This document shows, piece by piece, positions 25,888 through 34,245 of a DNA stretch of 64,000 nucleotides. Source of the stretch: Jatrophihabitans telluris (GTDB lineage Bacteria > Actinomycetota > Actinomycetes > Mycobacteriales > Jatrophihabitantaceae); contig NZ_CP097332.1 in the NCBI RefSeq assembly GCF_023516435.1, positions 2,356,001 to 2,420,000 of the forward strand, read 5' to 3'. Position 1 is the first letter of the stretch, and each line of letters begins with the position of its first letter. Under the pieces are notes generated by a model. That model did not search any database, was not told the origin of the DNA, and was given only the letters and a program-made list of their open reading frames with translations. The position numbers were made by a program, and so were the translations under genes.

Positions 25888-26607
25888 ATGGCTGGCATCA
25901 CCTTTGATCGGGTCACCAAGCGATATGGCGCGGTGACCGCCGTTGACAATCTGAGCTTCACCCTCGAGCCCGGATCGATCACGGGCTTCATCGGCGCCAA
26001 TGGCGCAGGCAAGTCGACCGCGCTGCGGGTGCTGCTGGGCCTGACGCGAGCCACCTCGGGAGCGGCGACCTTCGACGGAAGCAGCTACGGCGAACTCCCC
26101 GACCCCGGTCGGACGATCGGAGCGCTGACCGACGCGGACGTCTTCCACCCCGGCCGCACCGGACGAGCGTCGCTGCGGGTACTGGCACGAGCCTGTGCCG
26201 TGAGCGACGCCCGCGTCGAGGAGATGCTCGAGCTGGTGGCGCTCTCCGAGGCGGCCGGCTACCGGGTCCGGGGTTACTCGCTGGGCATGCGGCAACGGCT
26301 CGGCCTGGCCGCGGCGTTGCTCGGCGATCCCGAGACCCTGGTGTTGGACGAGCCGGCCAACGGCTTGGACCCGATCGGCGTGCGCTGGCTGCGAGAGCTG
26401 CTGCGCCGACTGGCCGACGAGGGTCGCACGGTACTGGTGTCGAGTCACCAGTTGGCTGAGCTCGCCCAAACCGTCGACGACGTCCTCATTCTCGACCACG
26501 GGCGCCTGATTGCCCGCGGGCCCACGGAATTGCTCTTGCACCAACACCGGTCAGCCTCTCTCGAGGGACTGTTCCTGGACATCGTCTCGGGAGGACGGTC
26601 GGCATGA
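25888..26607 (+). CDS. ABC transporter ATP-binding protein
   Basis: A 239-aa ATPase. Walker A is GANGAGKST (about residue 38), the signature is YSLGMRQRLGLAAALLG and Walker B is TLVLDEPANGLDP, with the switch His in SSHQLAE. This is the subfamily paired with membrane subunits of bacitracin/lantibiotic-type exporters. The permease start overlaps its stop by 4 bases, and a two-component system follows, an arrangement common for self-protection against cell-wall antibiotics. ATG at 25888 follows GGGACGGA. Confidence 0.92.
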   Translation: MAGITFDRVTKRYGAVTAVDNLSFTLEPGSITGFIGANGAGKSTALRVLLGLTRATSGAATFDGSSYGELPDPGRTIGALTDADVFHPGRTGRASLRVLARACAVSDARVEEMLELVALSEAAGYRVRGYSLGMRQRLGLAAALLGDPETLVLDEPANGLDPIGVRWLRELLRRLADEGRTVLVSSHQLAELAQTVDDVLILDHGRLIARGPTELLLHQHRSASLEGLFLDIVSGGRSA

Positions 26608-27341
26608 TCAACAGCCTGCGTTCGGAACTGCTCAAGCTTCGCTCACTGCGGGGAACCTGGGTCGTCGCCGCGGTCGCGGCCATCCTGTCGACCATCATCG
26701 GCGTCGCCCTCGTCCGCACGGCGATCCATGACCGAACCCCGATCCCCGCGTGGAGCGAGGTCGCCATGGGTCCGGTGCAGGCGCTGTGGTTCCTCGTCGT
26801 CGTGACGGCGATCGTCGTCAGCGCCGGGGAGTTCCAGCATCGCACCATCCGCACCACGGCCCTGCTCACGCCCAGCCGTCGCCGCCTGTTGCTGTCGAAG
26901 TCTCTGGCATCGGCGGCCTTCGGGGCGACCACACTGCTGGCCGGAACCGGCCTGGCAACCCTGTCCGGGTTCGTGACCGCGAGGCTGGCCGGATCAACGA
27001 TGCCACTCGGGCGCCTGGCCGACGTGGGGCACCTCGTCGCGGCTGTGGCGCTCGGTGCGCTGTGGTCGGTGCTGGCCACCGCGCTGGGAATTCTGACCCG
27101 CAACACCGCTGTGGCGATCACGGCGGTCCTCCTATGGCGTTTCGTCGGAGAAGGACTGCTTCCCGTGGTCCTGTCCCCGCACGGCGACGCCGTTGCGCGG
27201 TGGACTCCGACCGGTGCCGGCCGAGCCCTGGTCGGCGAGACCGGGCTGCCGGCAGGCACCGCTGCACTCGTCGTCGGCGCATTCGTCGCCGCCGCGTGCA
27301 CCGCAGCCGCGCTGCACTTCACGCGCCATGATCCGGTCTGA
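26604..27341 (+). CDS. ABC transporter permease (ABC-2 type)
   Basis: A 245-aa membrane protein with six likely segments. The start MINSLRSELLKLRSLRGTW and the AGEFQHRTIRTT stretch after segment 2 are typical of ABC-2 permeases. It forms the channel for the preceding ATPase. The substrate is unknown; export of an antibiotic or lipid-like compound is the usual role. The histidine kinase gene follows with overlap or a short gap. Confidence 0.88.
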   Translation: MINSLRSELLKLRSLRGTWVVAAVAAILSTIIGVALVRTAIHDRTPIPAWSEVAMGPVQALWFLVVVTAIVVSAGEFQHRTIRTTALLTPSRRRLLLSKSLASAAFGATTLLAGTGLATLSGFVTARLAGSTMPLGRLADVGHLVAAVALGALWSVLATALGILTRNTAVAITAVLLWRFVGEGLLPVVLSPHGDAVARWTPTGAGRALVGETGLPAGTAALVVGAFVAAACTAAALHFTRHDPV

Positions 27342-27390
27342 TCGGCCGCGAATGCATCCGCGCGGGGCCAAGCAGTGGGAAGCTCTGCCG

Positions 27391-28461
27391 GTGAAGCGCG
27401 CGCTGATACCAGTTGGATGCATCGTGCTCCAGCTGGTGTCGGCGCGTTCGGGTACTGCCGATGGCTCGGTGAGCGTCATCGCCGAGCTGGGCGCAACGGC
27501 GGCAGCGATCGGAGCCGGTGTGGCTCTGACCCTTCGCGATCGCCGTCCCCTGCTTGTCCTCGGGCTGACCACGATCTGCTACGCCGTCCAGGTGACCGCA
27601 GGCGCGCCGGTACTACCGGCGGCGTCGGCCGTAGCCGTGGAGCGAGTCGCTCGGGTGGCCGCAGCGTCGGAGAACGATGTCTCCCGCGCCCGGGGATGGG
27701 CAAGCGTCGGAGTGGGCATCGTCGTCGCCGCCGCGGCGCTGGGCCTGTCGGGCAACGGATTCCTGGCCGCGCCGTTGGGTCTGGTCCTCTTGGCCGCCGC
27801 CGTCATCGGGCAGTCCCGGTCGACCCGCGCGATCCACGAAACGGCGCGCCGGCGTGAACTGATCGTCGCCGAACGCGTCCGGCTGGCCCGCGATCTGCAC
27901 GACGTCGTCGGTCACGGGATGGGCGCGATCACCGTTCAGGCCGGTGCCGCCCGGCTGGCCGTCGCCGCGGGCGACACCACTGCGGCGACGCGGTCCCTAC
28001 TGTCCATCGAGACGGCCGGGCGTGGCGTGCTTCGCGAGGTGCGCTGGTTGGTCGGACTGCTGCGCGAAGACAGCGGACGCCGCGACCTGGCCGACATCCC
28101 TGAGCTCGTCCAGGCGGCCCGCCGGTCAGGCATGGACATCGAACTGGAGATCGTCGGGGACCTCACCGCCGCCGGAGCGGACAGCGGCGAGGCCGCCTAC
28201 CGAATCGTGCAGGAAGCGTTGACGAACGTGTTACGCCATTGCGGTGACAACGCCGCCCGCGTCACGGTCGAGGTCGGCCCCACGATCGACATCGCCGTCC
28301 ACAACCGGCTTGCTCCGGGTATCACCGACGCGGTTGAAGGCAATGGCCTGCGCGGCGTGCGAGAACGCGTCGCGGCGGTGGGCGGTCACGCACAGCTCGG
28401 CGCGGGCGCCGACGGCTGGACGGTCCGGGTGCAGTTGCCGGCGTCGGGGCGGCCGCGATGA
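27391..28461 (+). CDS. Two-component histidine kinase (HisKA_3 type)
   Basis: A membrane sensor kinase of about 356 aa. Four or five hydrophobic segments with hardly any outer loops (residues 1-140) precede the dimerisation domain with His169 in DLHDVVGHGM. The ATPase domain has EALTNVLRHC (N box) and GNGLRGVRERVAAVGG (G box). This is the NarL/DesK class that pairs with LuxR-type regulators. The short intramembrane sensor suggests it reads membrane stress or the transporter itself. GTG at 27391 was chosen; ATG at 27328 (overlapping the permease) is possible. Confidence 0.88.
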   Translation: MKRALIPVGCIVLQLVSARSGTADGSVSVIAELGATAAAIGAGVALTLRDRRPLLVLGLTTICYAVQVTAGAPVLPAASAVAVERVARVAAASENDVSRARGWASVGVGIVVAAAALGLSGNGFLAAPLGLVLLAAAVIGQSRSTRAIHETARRRELIVAERVRLARDLHDVVGHGMGAITVQAGAARLAVAAGDTTAATRSLLSIETAGRGVLREVRWLVGLLREDSGRRDLADIPELVQAARRSGMDIELEIVGDLTAAGADSGEAAYRIVQEALTNVLRHCGDNAARVTVEVGPTIDIAVHNRLAPGITDAVEGNGLRGVRERVAAVGGHAQLGAGADGWTVRVQLPASGRPR

Positions 28462-28507
28462 CGGCGTCCTGGACGACGACGCGCCACCCGGTGGCGGGAC
28501 AGGCCCG

Positions 28508-29206
28508 ATGACCATCCGAGTCGGCATCGCCGACGACCAGCCCATGATCCGTGACGGCTTTCGTCTTCAGGTTCAGCTCGCGCCGGATCTGGAGTTCGTC
28601 GGCGCGGCCGCCGACGGTGAGCAGGCGGTGGCGCTGGCGCGTGCCGAACGCCCCGACGTGCTGCTGATGGACGTTCGGATGCCGCGGGTGGACGGCATCG
28701 AAGCCACCCGTCGGATTGCCGCCGACCCGGCCCTGGCCGACGTCCGGGTGCTCGTCCTCACGACCTTCGATCTGGACGAGTACGTCTACGGCGCGTTGCG
28801 GGCAGGCGCCAGCGGATTTCTGCTCAAGGACACCTCTCCGGAGGATCTTCACCGAGCCATCCAGCACGTCACGGAGGGCGGCGCGATGCTGGCGCCCCAG
28901 GTGACCCGCCGCCTCATCGCCGAGTTCGCCGCGCGACCTTCGGATGCGGCTGATGTCTCGAGCCTGGTCGCCCAGCTCACGAACCGCGAGATCGAGGTGC
29001 TGCGGCAGGTGGCCCGGGGGCGCTCCAACGCCGAAGTCGCCGCCGAGCTGGTGCTCAGTCCGTTGACCGTCAAGACCCATGTGAGCCGGATGCTGACCAA
29101 ACTCGGGTTGCACGACCGGACCCAACTTGTCGTGCTGGCCTACGAATCCGGCGTCGTCGTAACCGGAGCTGCGACTGACCTCGGTGGCCCCCCGAGGCCC
29201 GCCTGA
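28508..29206 (+). CDS. NarL/LuxR-family response regulator
   Basis: The 232-aa protein has a receiver domain (phospho-acceptor Asp55 in LLMDVRMP, switch Thr in LVLTTFD, Lys in FLLKDTS) and a C-terminal LuxR helix-turn-helix (LTNREIEVLRQVARGRSNAE, then LSPLTVKTHVSRMLTKLGL). It should be the partner of the kinase 46 bases upstream and is likely to control the ABC exporter. ATG at 28508 follows GGGACAGG. Confidence 0.93.
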   Translation: MTIRVGIADDQPMIRDGFRLQVQLAPDLEFVGAAADGEQAVALARAERPDVLLMDVRMPRVDGIEATRRIAADPALADVRVLVLTTFDLDEYVYGALRAGASGFLLKDTSPEDLHRAIQHVTEGGAMLAPQVTRRLIAEFAARPSDAADVSSLVAQLTNREIEVLRQVARGRSNAEVAAELVLSPLTVKTHVSRMLTKLGLHDRTQLVVLAYESGVVVTGAATDLGGPPRPA

Positions 29207-29329
29207 GGTACGACGCGAAATATTGCTACCTTTGCCCCAGGGTTTCCACGCTGTCCAAACATGTCCGACAGACGAAACGGGCCAGGGCCGGTCACCACAA
29301 CGCCCGGCCACTGACTGTCGGAGGCGACC

Positions 29330-30235
29330 GTGGGAGTCAACTGGCTCGTCGTAGGGCTGAGCGTGTCCGCCGCGCTCGCGTTCGCCGTGTCCACCACACT
29401 GAAGAAAGCCAGCGCGTCCCAGGTGCCGAAGATCTCCGGATCGGGCGTGCGCGGCGTCGGCGGCTTCCTGGGTCGCACCGTGAGTCATCCGTTGTGGCTG
29501 GGCGGTCTGCTCGCCGACGGTGCCGGACTCGCACTGCAGGTCACCGCCCTGCACCTCGGCGCCTTGGCCGTGGTCCAGCCGCTGCTGGTCAGCGGCCTGC
29601 TCTTCGCGCTCGTACTCCGGCATCGGCACGACTGGGTCATCAGTGCTCAGGAGGTGCTGTGGGCGGGCGTCCTGGTCAGTTGCCTGATCGCCTTTCTCGC
29701 GCTGTCGGGTTCGGTATCCAATTCTGCGCAGCCGTCCTCCGCCGATCACCTTCCCGCAGCCCTGGCCGCCCTTGCCGGTGTGCTCACTGCAGGCCTGTGT
29801 CTGTCGATCGCCCGCCGGCGCGTTCCCGCCGGCACTCGCGCGGCGCTGATCGGCGTCGCCGTCGGCGCCGTGTTCGCCGGTACTGCTGCCCTCATCAAGG
29901 CCGCGACCAACGTGTTGACCCTGCACGGCCCGTGGGCGGTCCTGTCGAGTTGGCAGCTGTACGCGGTGTTGGCCCTCGGCGGGATCGGCCTTGTCCTCAC
30001 TCAGCTCGCGTTCCAGGCCGGCCCGCTGACGGCCAGCCTGCCCGCGATCTCGACCGTCGATCCCCTGCTCAGCGTGGCGATCGGCGTGCTGGTGTACGAC
30101 GAGCACCTGCGTCGCGGCCCGCTCTCGGGTACGGTTCTGCTCGCCCTGCTACTCCTGCTCGCGCTGGCGGTCATCCAGCTCGGCAAGTTGGAGTCGGCCG
30201 AGCACATCGACACAGCAGTAGCCGCGGCGCGGTGA
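29330..30235 (+). CDS. DMT-superfamily transporter (EamA/NIPA-like)
   Basis: A 301-aa protein with nine or ten hydrophobic segments in two related halves. It belongs to the drug/metabolite transporter superfamily, closest in look to the NIPA/EamA groups: a start like VGLSVSAALAFAVSTTLKK and a C-terminal TASLPAISTVDPLLSVAIGV. Proposed cargoes in this group include Mg2+ and small metabolites; none can be chosen here. GTG start with GGAGG upstream. An A/T-rich promoter-like stretch lies at 29217-29240. Confidence 0.8.
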   Translation: MGVNWLVVGLSVSAALAFAVSTTLKKASASQVPKISGSGVRGVGGFLGRTVSHPLWLGGLLADGAGLALQVTALHLGALAVVQPLLVSGLLFALVLRHRHDWVISAQEVLWAGVLVSCLIAFLALSGSVSNSAQPSSADHLPAALAALAGVLTAGLCLSIARRRVPAGTRAALIGVAVGAVFAGTAALIKAATNVLTLHGPWAVLSSWQLYAVLALGGIGLVLTQLAFQAGPLTASLPAISTVDPLLSVAIGVLVYDEHLRRGPLSGTVLLALLLLLALAVIQLGKLESAEHIDTAVAAAR

Positions 30236-30305
30236 GCAGCCACCACAGCGGCACCTGCTCGGGCTATCGAATTCCCGCACGCATCGCACGGAGGAGACCG
30301 CTCGC

Positions 30306-31502
30306 ATGCAGTCACGACTCAGCCGCACCCGGAGGCCGGGCAGGCTCAGCCCCGCGGCAGTAGCGTCAGCCCCACCAGCGGCAGACGGTCTCGCGGTCGC
30401 GGCGGCTCCGCCCGCTCCGGGTAGTCCGGCCATGCCGCGGCGGCCGAAAGGGCTCAAGCAGTTGGACGGGCGACGGGCCGGGCAGTCCTGGTTCAGCATC
30501 GGTTTCGGTCTGACGCTCGGCGCGATGCTTGCCTATCTGCTGGTTCAAGCGACGTTGCACATCCAGAGCGCACTCATTCTGGTGCTGCTGTCGTTGTTCG
30601 TCGCGGTCAGCCTGGAGCCGATCGTGGGCTGGCTGTCCGGCCTCGGAATGCGTCGCGGATTCGCGGTCGCCATCGTGTTGCTGGCCTTCGCCGGAGTCTT
30701 CGGCGGTTTCCTCGCCCTGGTCATCCCGCCGGTCGCCGGCGAGACCACCACCTTCATCCATTCGATCCCGGGCTGGCTCCAGCAACTGCACGATCACCAC
30801 TCCACGCTGGGCAAGCTGGAGGATCGTTTCCATCTGATCGAGAAGGGCAAACAGCAAGTGAGCAGCGGCGGTACCGCGCCGAGCGTGCTCAACGGCGTGC
30901 TGGGCGCGAGCCAGGTCGTGCTGAGCACGATTACCGACTTCATCGTGGTGCTCACCCTCACGCTGTACTTCCTCGTCGGAATGCCGGCCGTCAAACGCTT
31001 CAGCTATCGCTTCGTGCCGGGTAGCCACCGGCCGCGGGTCGAGGAACTGACCGAGGAGATCCTGGCTCGCATCGGTCGGTTCATGCTCGGCAATCTCGCC
31101 ACATCGGCCATCGCCGGCCTGGCCACCTTCGGCTGGCTGCAGCTGACCGACGTGCCGTATTCCGCCGCGCTCGGCATCTTCGTCGCCCTGATGGACCTCG
31201 TCCCGATGGTCGGCTCGACGATCGGCGGGGTCGTCGTGAGCCTCATCGCCTTGGCCGTGTCGCTGCCGGTCGCGATCGCCACCGCGATCTTCTACGTGGC
31301 GTTCCGACTTGCCGAGGACTACCTGATCATGCCGAAGGCGATGAAGTACGCCGTCGACGTCCATCCGATCGTGACCGTCGTCGCCGTTCTCATGGGCGGC
31401 GCGCTGCTCGGCATCATCGGGGCGCTGGTCGCGATTCCGGTCGCTGTGGCGATCGGTCTGGTCCTCGATGAGGTCATCTTCCCCCGCATCGAGAACGCCT
31501 AG
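30306..31502 (+). CDS. AI-2E family transporter
   Basis: A 398-aa membrane protein. After an Ala/Pro-rich cytoplasmic start (about 60 residues) come two segments, a large soluble loop and five or six further segments. Family marks are VAVSLEPIVGWLSGLGM near the start and ALMDLVPMVGSTIGG and YLIMPKAMKYAVDVHPIVTVVAVLMGG near the end, given here in parts. Members export autoinducer-2 or, in other species, move Na+/H+; the substrate here is open. GGAGGAG lies ahead of the ATG. Confidence 0.88.
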   Translation: MQSRLSRTRRPGRLSPAAVASAPPAADGLAVAAAPPAPGSPAMPRRPKGLKQLDGRRAGQSWFSIGFGLTLGAMLAYLLVQATLHIQSALILVLLSLFVAVSLEPIVGWLSGLGMRRGFAVAIVLLAFAGVFGGFLALVIPPVAGETTTFIHSIPGWLQQLHDHHSTLGKLEDRFHLIEKGKQQVSSGGTAPSVLNGVLGASQVVLSTITDFIVVLTLTLYFLVGMPAVKRFSYRFVPGSHRPRVEELTEEILARIGRFMLGNLATSAIAGLATFGWLQLTDVPYSAALGIFVALMDLVPMVGSTIGGVVVSLIALAVSLPVAIATAIFYVAFRLAEDYLIMPKAMKYAVDVHPIVTVVAVLMGGALLGIIGALVAIPVAVAIGLVLDEVIFPRIENA

Positions 31503-31674
31503 CCCGAGAGCGGCAGGAACGCAGCGACCCCGAAGCGTTCTCGGTGATCGCGTCGCGCCGACTCGGACCGCCCCGAAACAGAGTGAGTCCGCGCCGCCTG
31601 GAAGGGTCCAGCGGCGCTCAGCGGGCGTAGACTCAGTCACTTATTGTCGCCGCCTTGAGCCGCAGGGTCTCGCC

Positions 31675-32421
31675 ATGAGTCCGCGAGAGGCAGGCGCATC
31701 GATGAATGCATTCGAGCAACCCACGCCGTACAGCGTGTTGAGCACCGATTTCGCCAGTCTGGCCCGCGATCTTGCTCGTCAGCCCTCCCTCGACGCGACA
31801 CTGCGAGCGATCGTCCGCTACGCGTTGACCCACATCGAGGGCGCAGAGGACGCCGGCGTGACGATGAAGCTCGGCGAGAACAGCTTCCGCACCGTCGGCG
31901 CGACCGGTGACGTCCCGCAGACAGTGGATGCGATCCAGTACCAGATGCACGAGGGGCCTTGCATCGATTCGCTGCACAAGGGCCATGTGTTTCGAAGCGA
32001 CGGCATAGCCGATGACCCGCGCTGGCCGAGGTTCGGGCCCCTCGCGGCGGAAAAGACAGCGATCGTAAGCATCCTGTCGCACCGACTCTTCATCGAGGAC
32101 GACGAGGTTCTGGGCTCGCTCAACGTCTATTCGACCAAGCCCGCGGCTTTCGCCCGCCTCGACCTGACGGTGCTCGACGCGCTCGCGACGCACAGCGCGA
32201 TCGCGCTGGCCAAGGCGAATGCCGAGACCCAGGCAGCGAGCCTGGAGACTGCGCTCAGAACGAACCGCCGGATCGGCATGGCCGTCGGCGTTCTCATCGC
32301 GCTGTACAAGGTCACCGACGATCAGGCCTTCGATCTGTTGCGGATGGCCAGCCAGCATCAGCACCGCAAGCTGCGAGACGTTGCCGACGATGTCATCGCG
32401 ACCGGCGAGCTCGAGCTGTAA
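31675..32421 (+). CDS. GAF-ANTAR RNA-binding regulator
   Basis: A 248-aa protein. Residues about 25-170 form a GAF sensory domain (YQMHEGPCIDSL, HRLFIEDDEVLGSLNVYS). Residues about 180-240 are an ANTAR domain (ALRTNRRIGMAVGVLIALYK, then DQAFDLLRMASQHQHRKLRDVA). ANTAR proteins bind paired hairpins in nascent RNA and stop termination. The target RNA is not evident beside this gene. The start could be ATG at 31675 or 31702; a weak AGGG favours the first. Confidence 0.88.
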   Translation: MSPREAGASMNAFEQPTPYSVLSTDFASLARDLARQPSLDATLRAIVRYALTHIEGAEDAGVTMKLGENSFRTVGATGDVPQTVDAIQYQMHEGPCIDSLHKGHVFRSDGIADDPRWPRFGPLAAEKTAIVSILSHRLFIEDDEVLGSLNVYSTKPAAFARLDLTVLDALATHSAIALAKANAETQAASLETALRTNRRIGMAVGVLIALYKVTDDQAFDLLRMASQHQHRKLRDVADDVIATGELEL

Positions 32422-32438
32422 ACCGAAGGACGAGTCGG

Positions 32439-33353
32439 ATGGGCGCACAAGCCGAACGGGCCTGGTCAGCGGTGTCGGTGACGGCCAGCGATGGCGTCCG
32501 GCTGACGGTGTATGAAGCCGGTCCCGCCCGGCCGGAGCAAACGGTGCTGTTCGTGCACGGCTATCCCGACGATCATCGCGTGTGGGACGGCGTGGCTGAA
32601 CGTCTCGTCGATCGCTACCGGTTGGTGAGCTACGACGTCCGGGGAGCCGGGCGCTCGGATCACCCCACCCGTCGCTCGGCGTACCGCCTCGGCCAGCTGG
32701 CTCGCGACATCCTCACGGTGGCGGAGTCGAAATCGGCAGAACCGATCCACCTCGTCGGTCACGACTGGGGGTCCATTCAGTCGTGGGCTGCCGTCACGAC
32801 GGACGAGGCACCGGCACGGTTTTGCTCCTTCACCTCGATCTCCGGGCCTGACCTGTCCTACGCCGCGTCCTGGATGAGTCACGCGACCAGCCGGCTGCGG
32901 GTGGCCGCTGCCCGGCAACTGCTGTCCTCCAGCTACCTCGCCTGGTTCCAGATTCCCGTGTTGCCGGACCTGTTCTGGCGAAGCGGGCTCGGCACCCTGA
33001 TGCTCGGCAGGCCTTCGACGCCCAGCGGACGTAGCGATGCGGTCGCCGGGCTGAGTCTCTACCGGGCGAATCGCACCGTGCCGCTGACCAGGCGTCCCGC
33101 TCGATGCTCGGTTCCGGTGCTGGTGCTTGCCCCGCGAGCAGACACTGCCGTGAGCCGCGAGCTCGCCATGGAGGCTCCGGTGCCTTGGGTGAGCGATCTG
33201 ACCGTACAAGCCATCGACGGTGGGCACTGGACGATGGTCGAACACCCCGAGCGGGTCAGTGAGCCGCTGCGATCGTTCTTGGCGGCGCATGGCCGCAACG
33301 CCCAGGCCACGTCCGTCAAGCGCCGCAAGCCCCGCGACCGGCCCGCGACGTAG
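32439..33353 (+). CDS. Alpha/beta hydrolase (epoxide-hydrolase-like)
   Basis: A 304-aa soluble enzyme. Oxyanion motif HGYPDDHRVWD (about residue 40), nucleophile Asp in GHDWGS (about residue 108) and catalytic His in GGHWTMVEHPE (about residue 265) give an Asp-Asp/Glu-His triad, as in epoxide hydrolases and haloalkane dehalogenases rather than Ser esterases. Substrate unknown. It resembles the N-terminal hydrolase of mycobacterial EphD. It lies between the ANTAR regulator and the catabolic island and has no clear link to either. Confidence 0.85.
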   Translation: MGAQAERAWSAVSVTASDGVRLTVYEAGPARPEQTVLFVHGYPDDHRVWDGVAERLVDRYRLVSYDVRGAGRSDHPTRRSAYRLGQLARDILTVAESKSAEPIHLVGHDWGSIQSWAAVTTDEAPARFCSFTSISGPDLSYAASWMSHATSRLRVAAARQLLSSSYLAWFQIPVLPDLFWRSGLGTLMLGRPSTPSGRSDAVAGLSLYRANRTVPLTRRPARCSVPVLVLAPRADTAVSRELAMEAPVPWVSDLTVQAIDGGHWTMVEHPERVSEPLRSFLAAHGRNAQATSVKRRKPRDRPAT

Positions 33354-33407
33354 GGCGCGCGTCTTCGCCAACCACACTTGTGGCGGCCGTCCGCATCTGG
33401 TCCAATG

Positions 33408-33425
33408 CTCAGGAACCCTGTGTAT
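33408..33425 (+). promoter_or_regulatory. Copy 1 of shared 18-bp motif ahead of the cou-like operon
   Basis: CTCAGGAACCCTGTGTAT; 15 of 18 bases match the copy at 40084-40101 ahead of the MFS transporter. Its core CAGG-AAM-CCTG is an inverted repeat. It ends 10 bases before the ATG of the first operon gene, where a bound repressor would block transcription or initiation. The MarR/CouR-like regulator encoded at 39595 is the obvious candidate. Confidence 0.6.
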
Positions 33426-33435
33426 TGGAGAAAGC

Positions 33436-34245
33436 ATGACCGCGCCCGAGGCAACGCCTTCCTTCGACATCGACCTGCCGCCGTCATTGCTGGCTCGGCG
33501 GCACGGCGCCGTCGCGGTGCTCAGCCTCAACCGGCCGGCCAAGCGAAACGCCCTCGACGACGCGACCATTCTCGGGATCGAGCGCTTCTTCACCCAGCTC
33601 CCCGGCGACGTCGGCAGTGTGGTGCTCGCGGCGGAAGGTGACCACTTCAGCGCGGGGCTCGACCTGTCGGAGATGGACGAGCACGACACCATCTCCGGCG
33701 TCCGGCACTCGCGCATGTGGCATCGCGCCCTGGACCACATCGAATTCGGGCCGGTGCCGGTCGTCTGTGCCCTGCGCGGCGCGGTGGTCGGCGGCGGGCT
33801 GGAACTGGCGGCCGCCGCTCACCTGCGGGTAGCGGAGCGGTCGACGTTCTACGCCCTGCCCGAGGGCATGCGCGGGATCTTCGTCGGTGGCGGTGCCGCG
33901 GTGCGCCTGCCACGGCTGATCGGGGTAGCGCGAATGACCGACCTGATGCTGACCGGCCGTCGCTACGACGTAGACGAGGGGTACGCGGCGGGCCTGTCGC
34001 AGTACGTGGTCGACGACGGTGCCGGGCTCGCTCGCGCGATCGAACTGGCCGAACTCATCGCGCGGAACGCGCCTCAGACCAACTACGCCATCGTGCAGGC
34101 ATTGCCCAGGATCGCCGAGGCAAACCCGCGCGAGGGCTACTTCATGGAGGCGATGATGGCGGCGATCGCGCAGGGCACCGACGACGCCAAGGCGCGAATG
34201 CGGGCGTTCCTGGACGGCAAGGCGGAGAAGGTCACCGACCGATGA
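33436..34245 (+). CDS. couM: Enoyl-CoA hydratase/isomerase (CouM-like)
   Basis: A 269-aa crotonase-fold enzyme. Marks are LNRPAKRNALDD, the oxyanion-hole segment DHFSAGLDLSEMD, and GAVVGGGLELAAAAHLRVA. In this operon it should hydrate the side-chain double bond of aryl-acryloyl-CoA (feruloyl-CoA, p-coumaroyl-CoA). A retro-aldol Ech activity (giving vanillin) is an alternative, but the dehydrogenase and amidohydrolase downstream argue for the beta-oxidative route. ATG with GGAG five bases ahead; the stop overlaps the next start. The symbol is by analogy to Rhodococcus couM and is tentative. Confidence 0.82.
   Translation: MTAPEATPSFDIDLPPSLLARRHGAVAVLSLNRPAKRNALDDATILGIERFFTQLPGDVGSVVLAAEGDHFSAGLDLSEMDEHDTISGVRHSRMWHRALDHIEFGPVPVVCALRGAVVGGGLELAAAAHLRVAERSTFYALPEGMRGIFVGGGAAVRLPRLIGVARMTDLMLTGRRYDVDEGYAAGLSQYVVDDGAGLARAIELAELIARNAPQTNYAIVQALPRIAEANPREGYFMEAMMAAIAQGTDDAKARMRAFLDGKAEKVTDR

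Noticed and set aside
29217-29240. Inverted AGGTA / TACCT with A/T-rich centre before the DMT transporter
   Set aside because: Arms of 5 bp only; kept as a promoter-like stretch in the gene note but not called as an operator.
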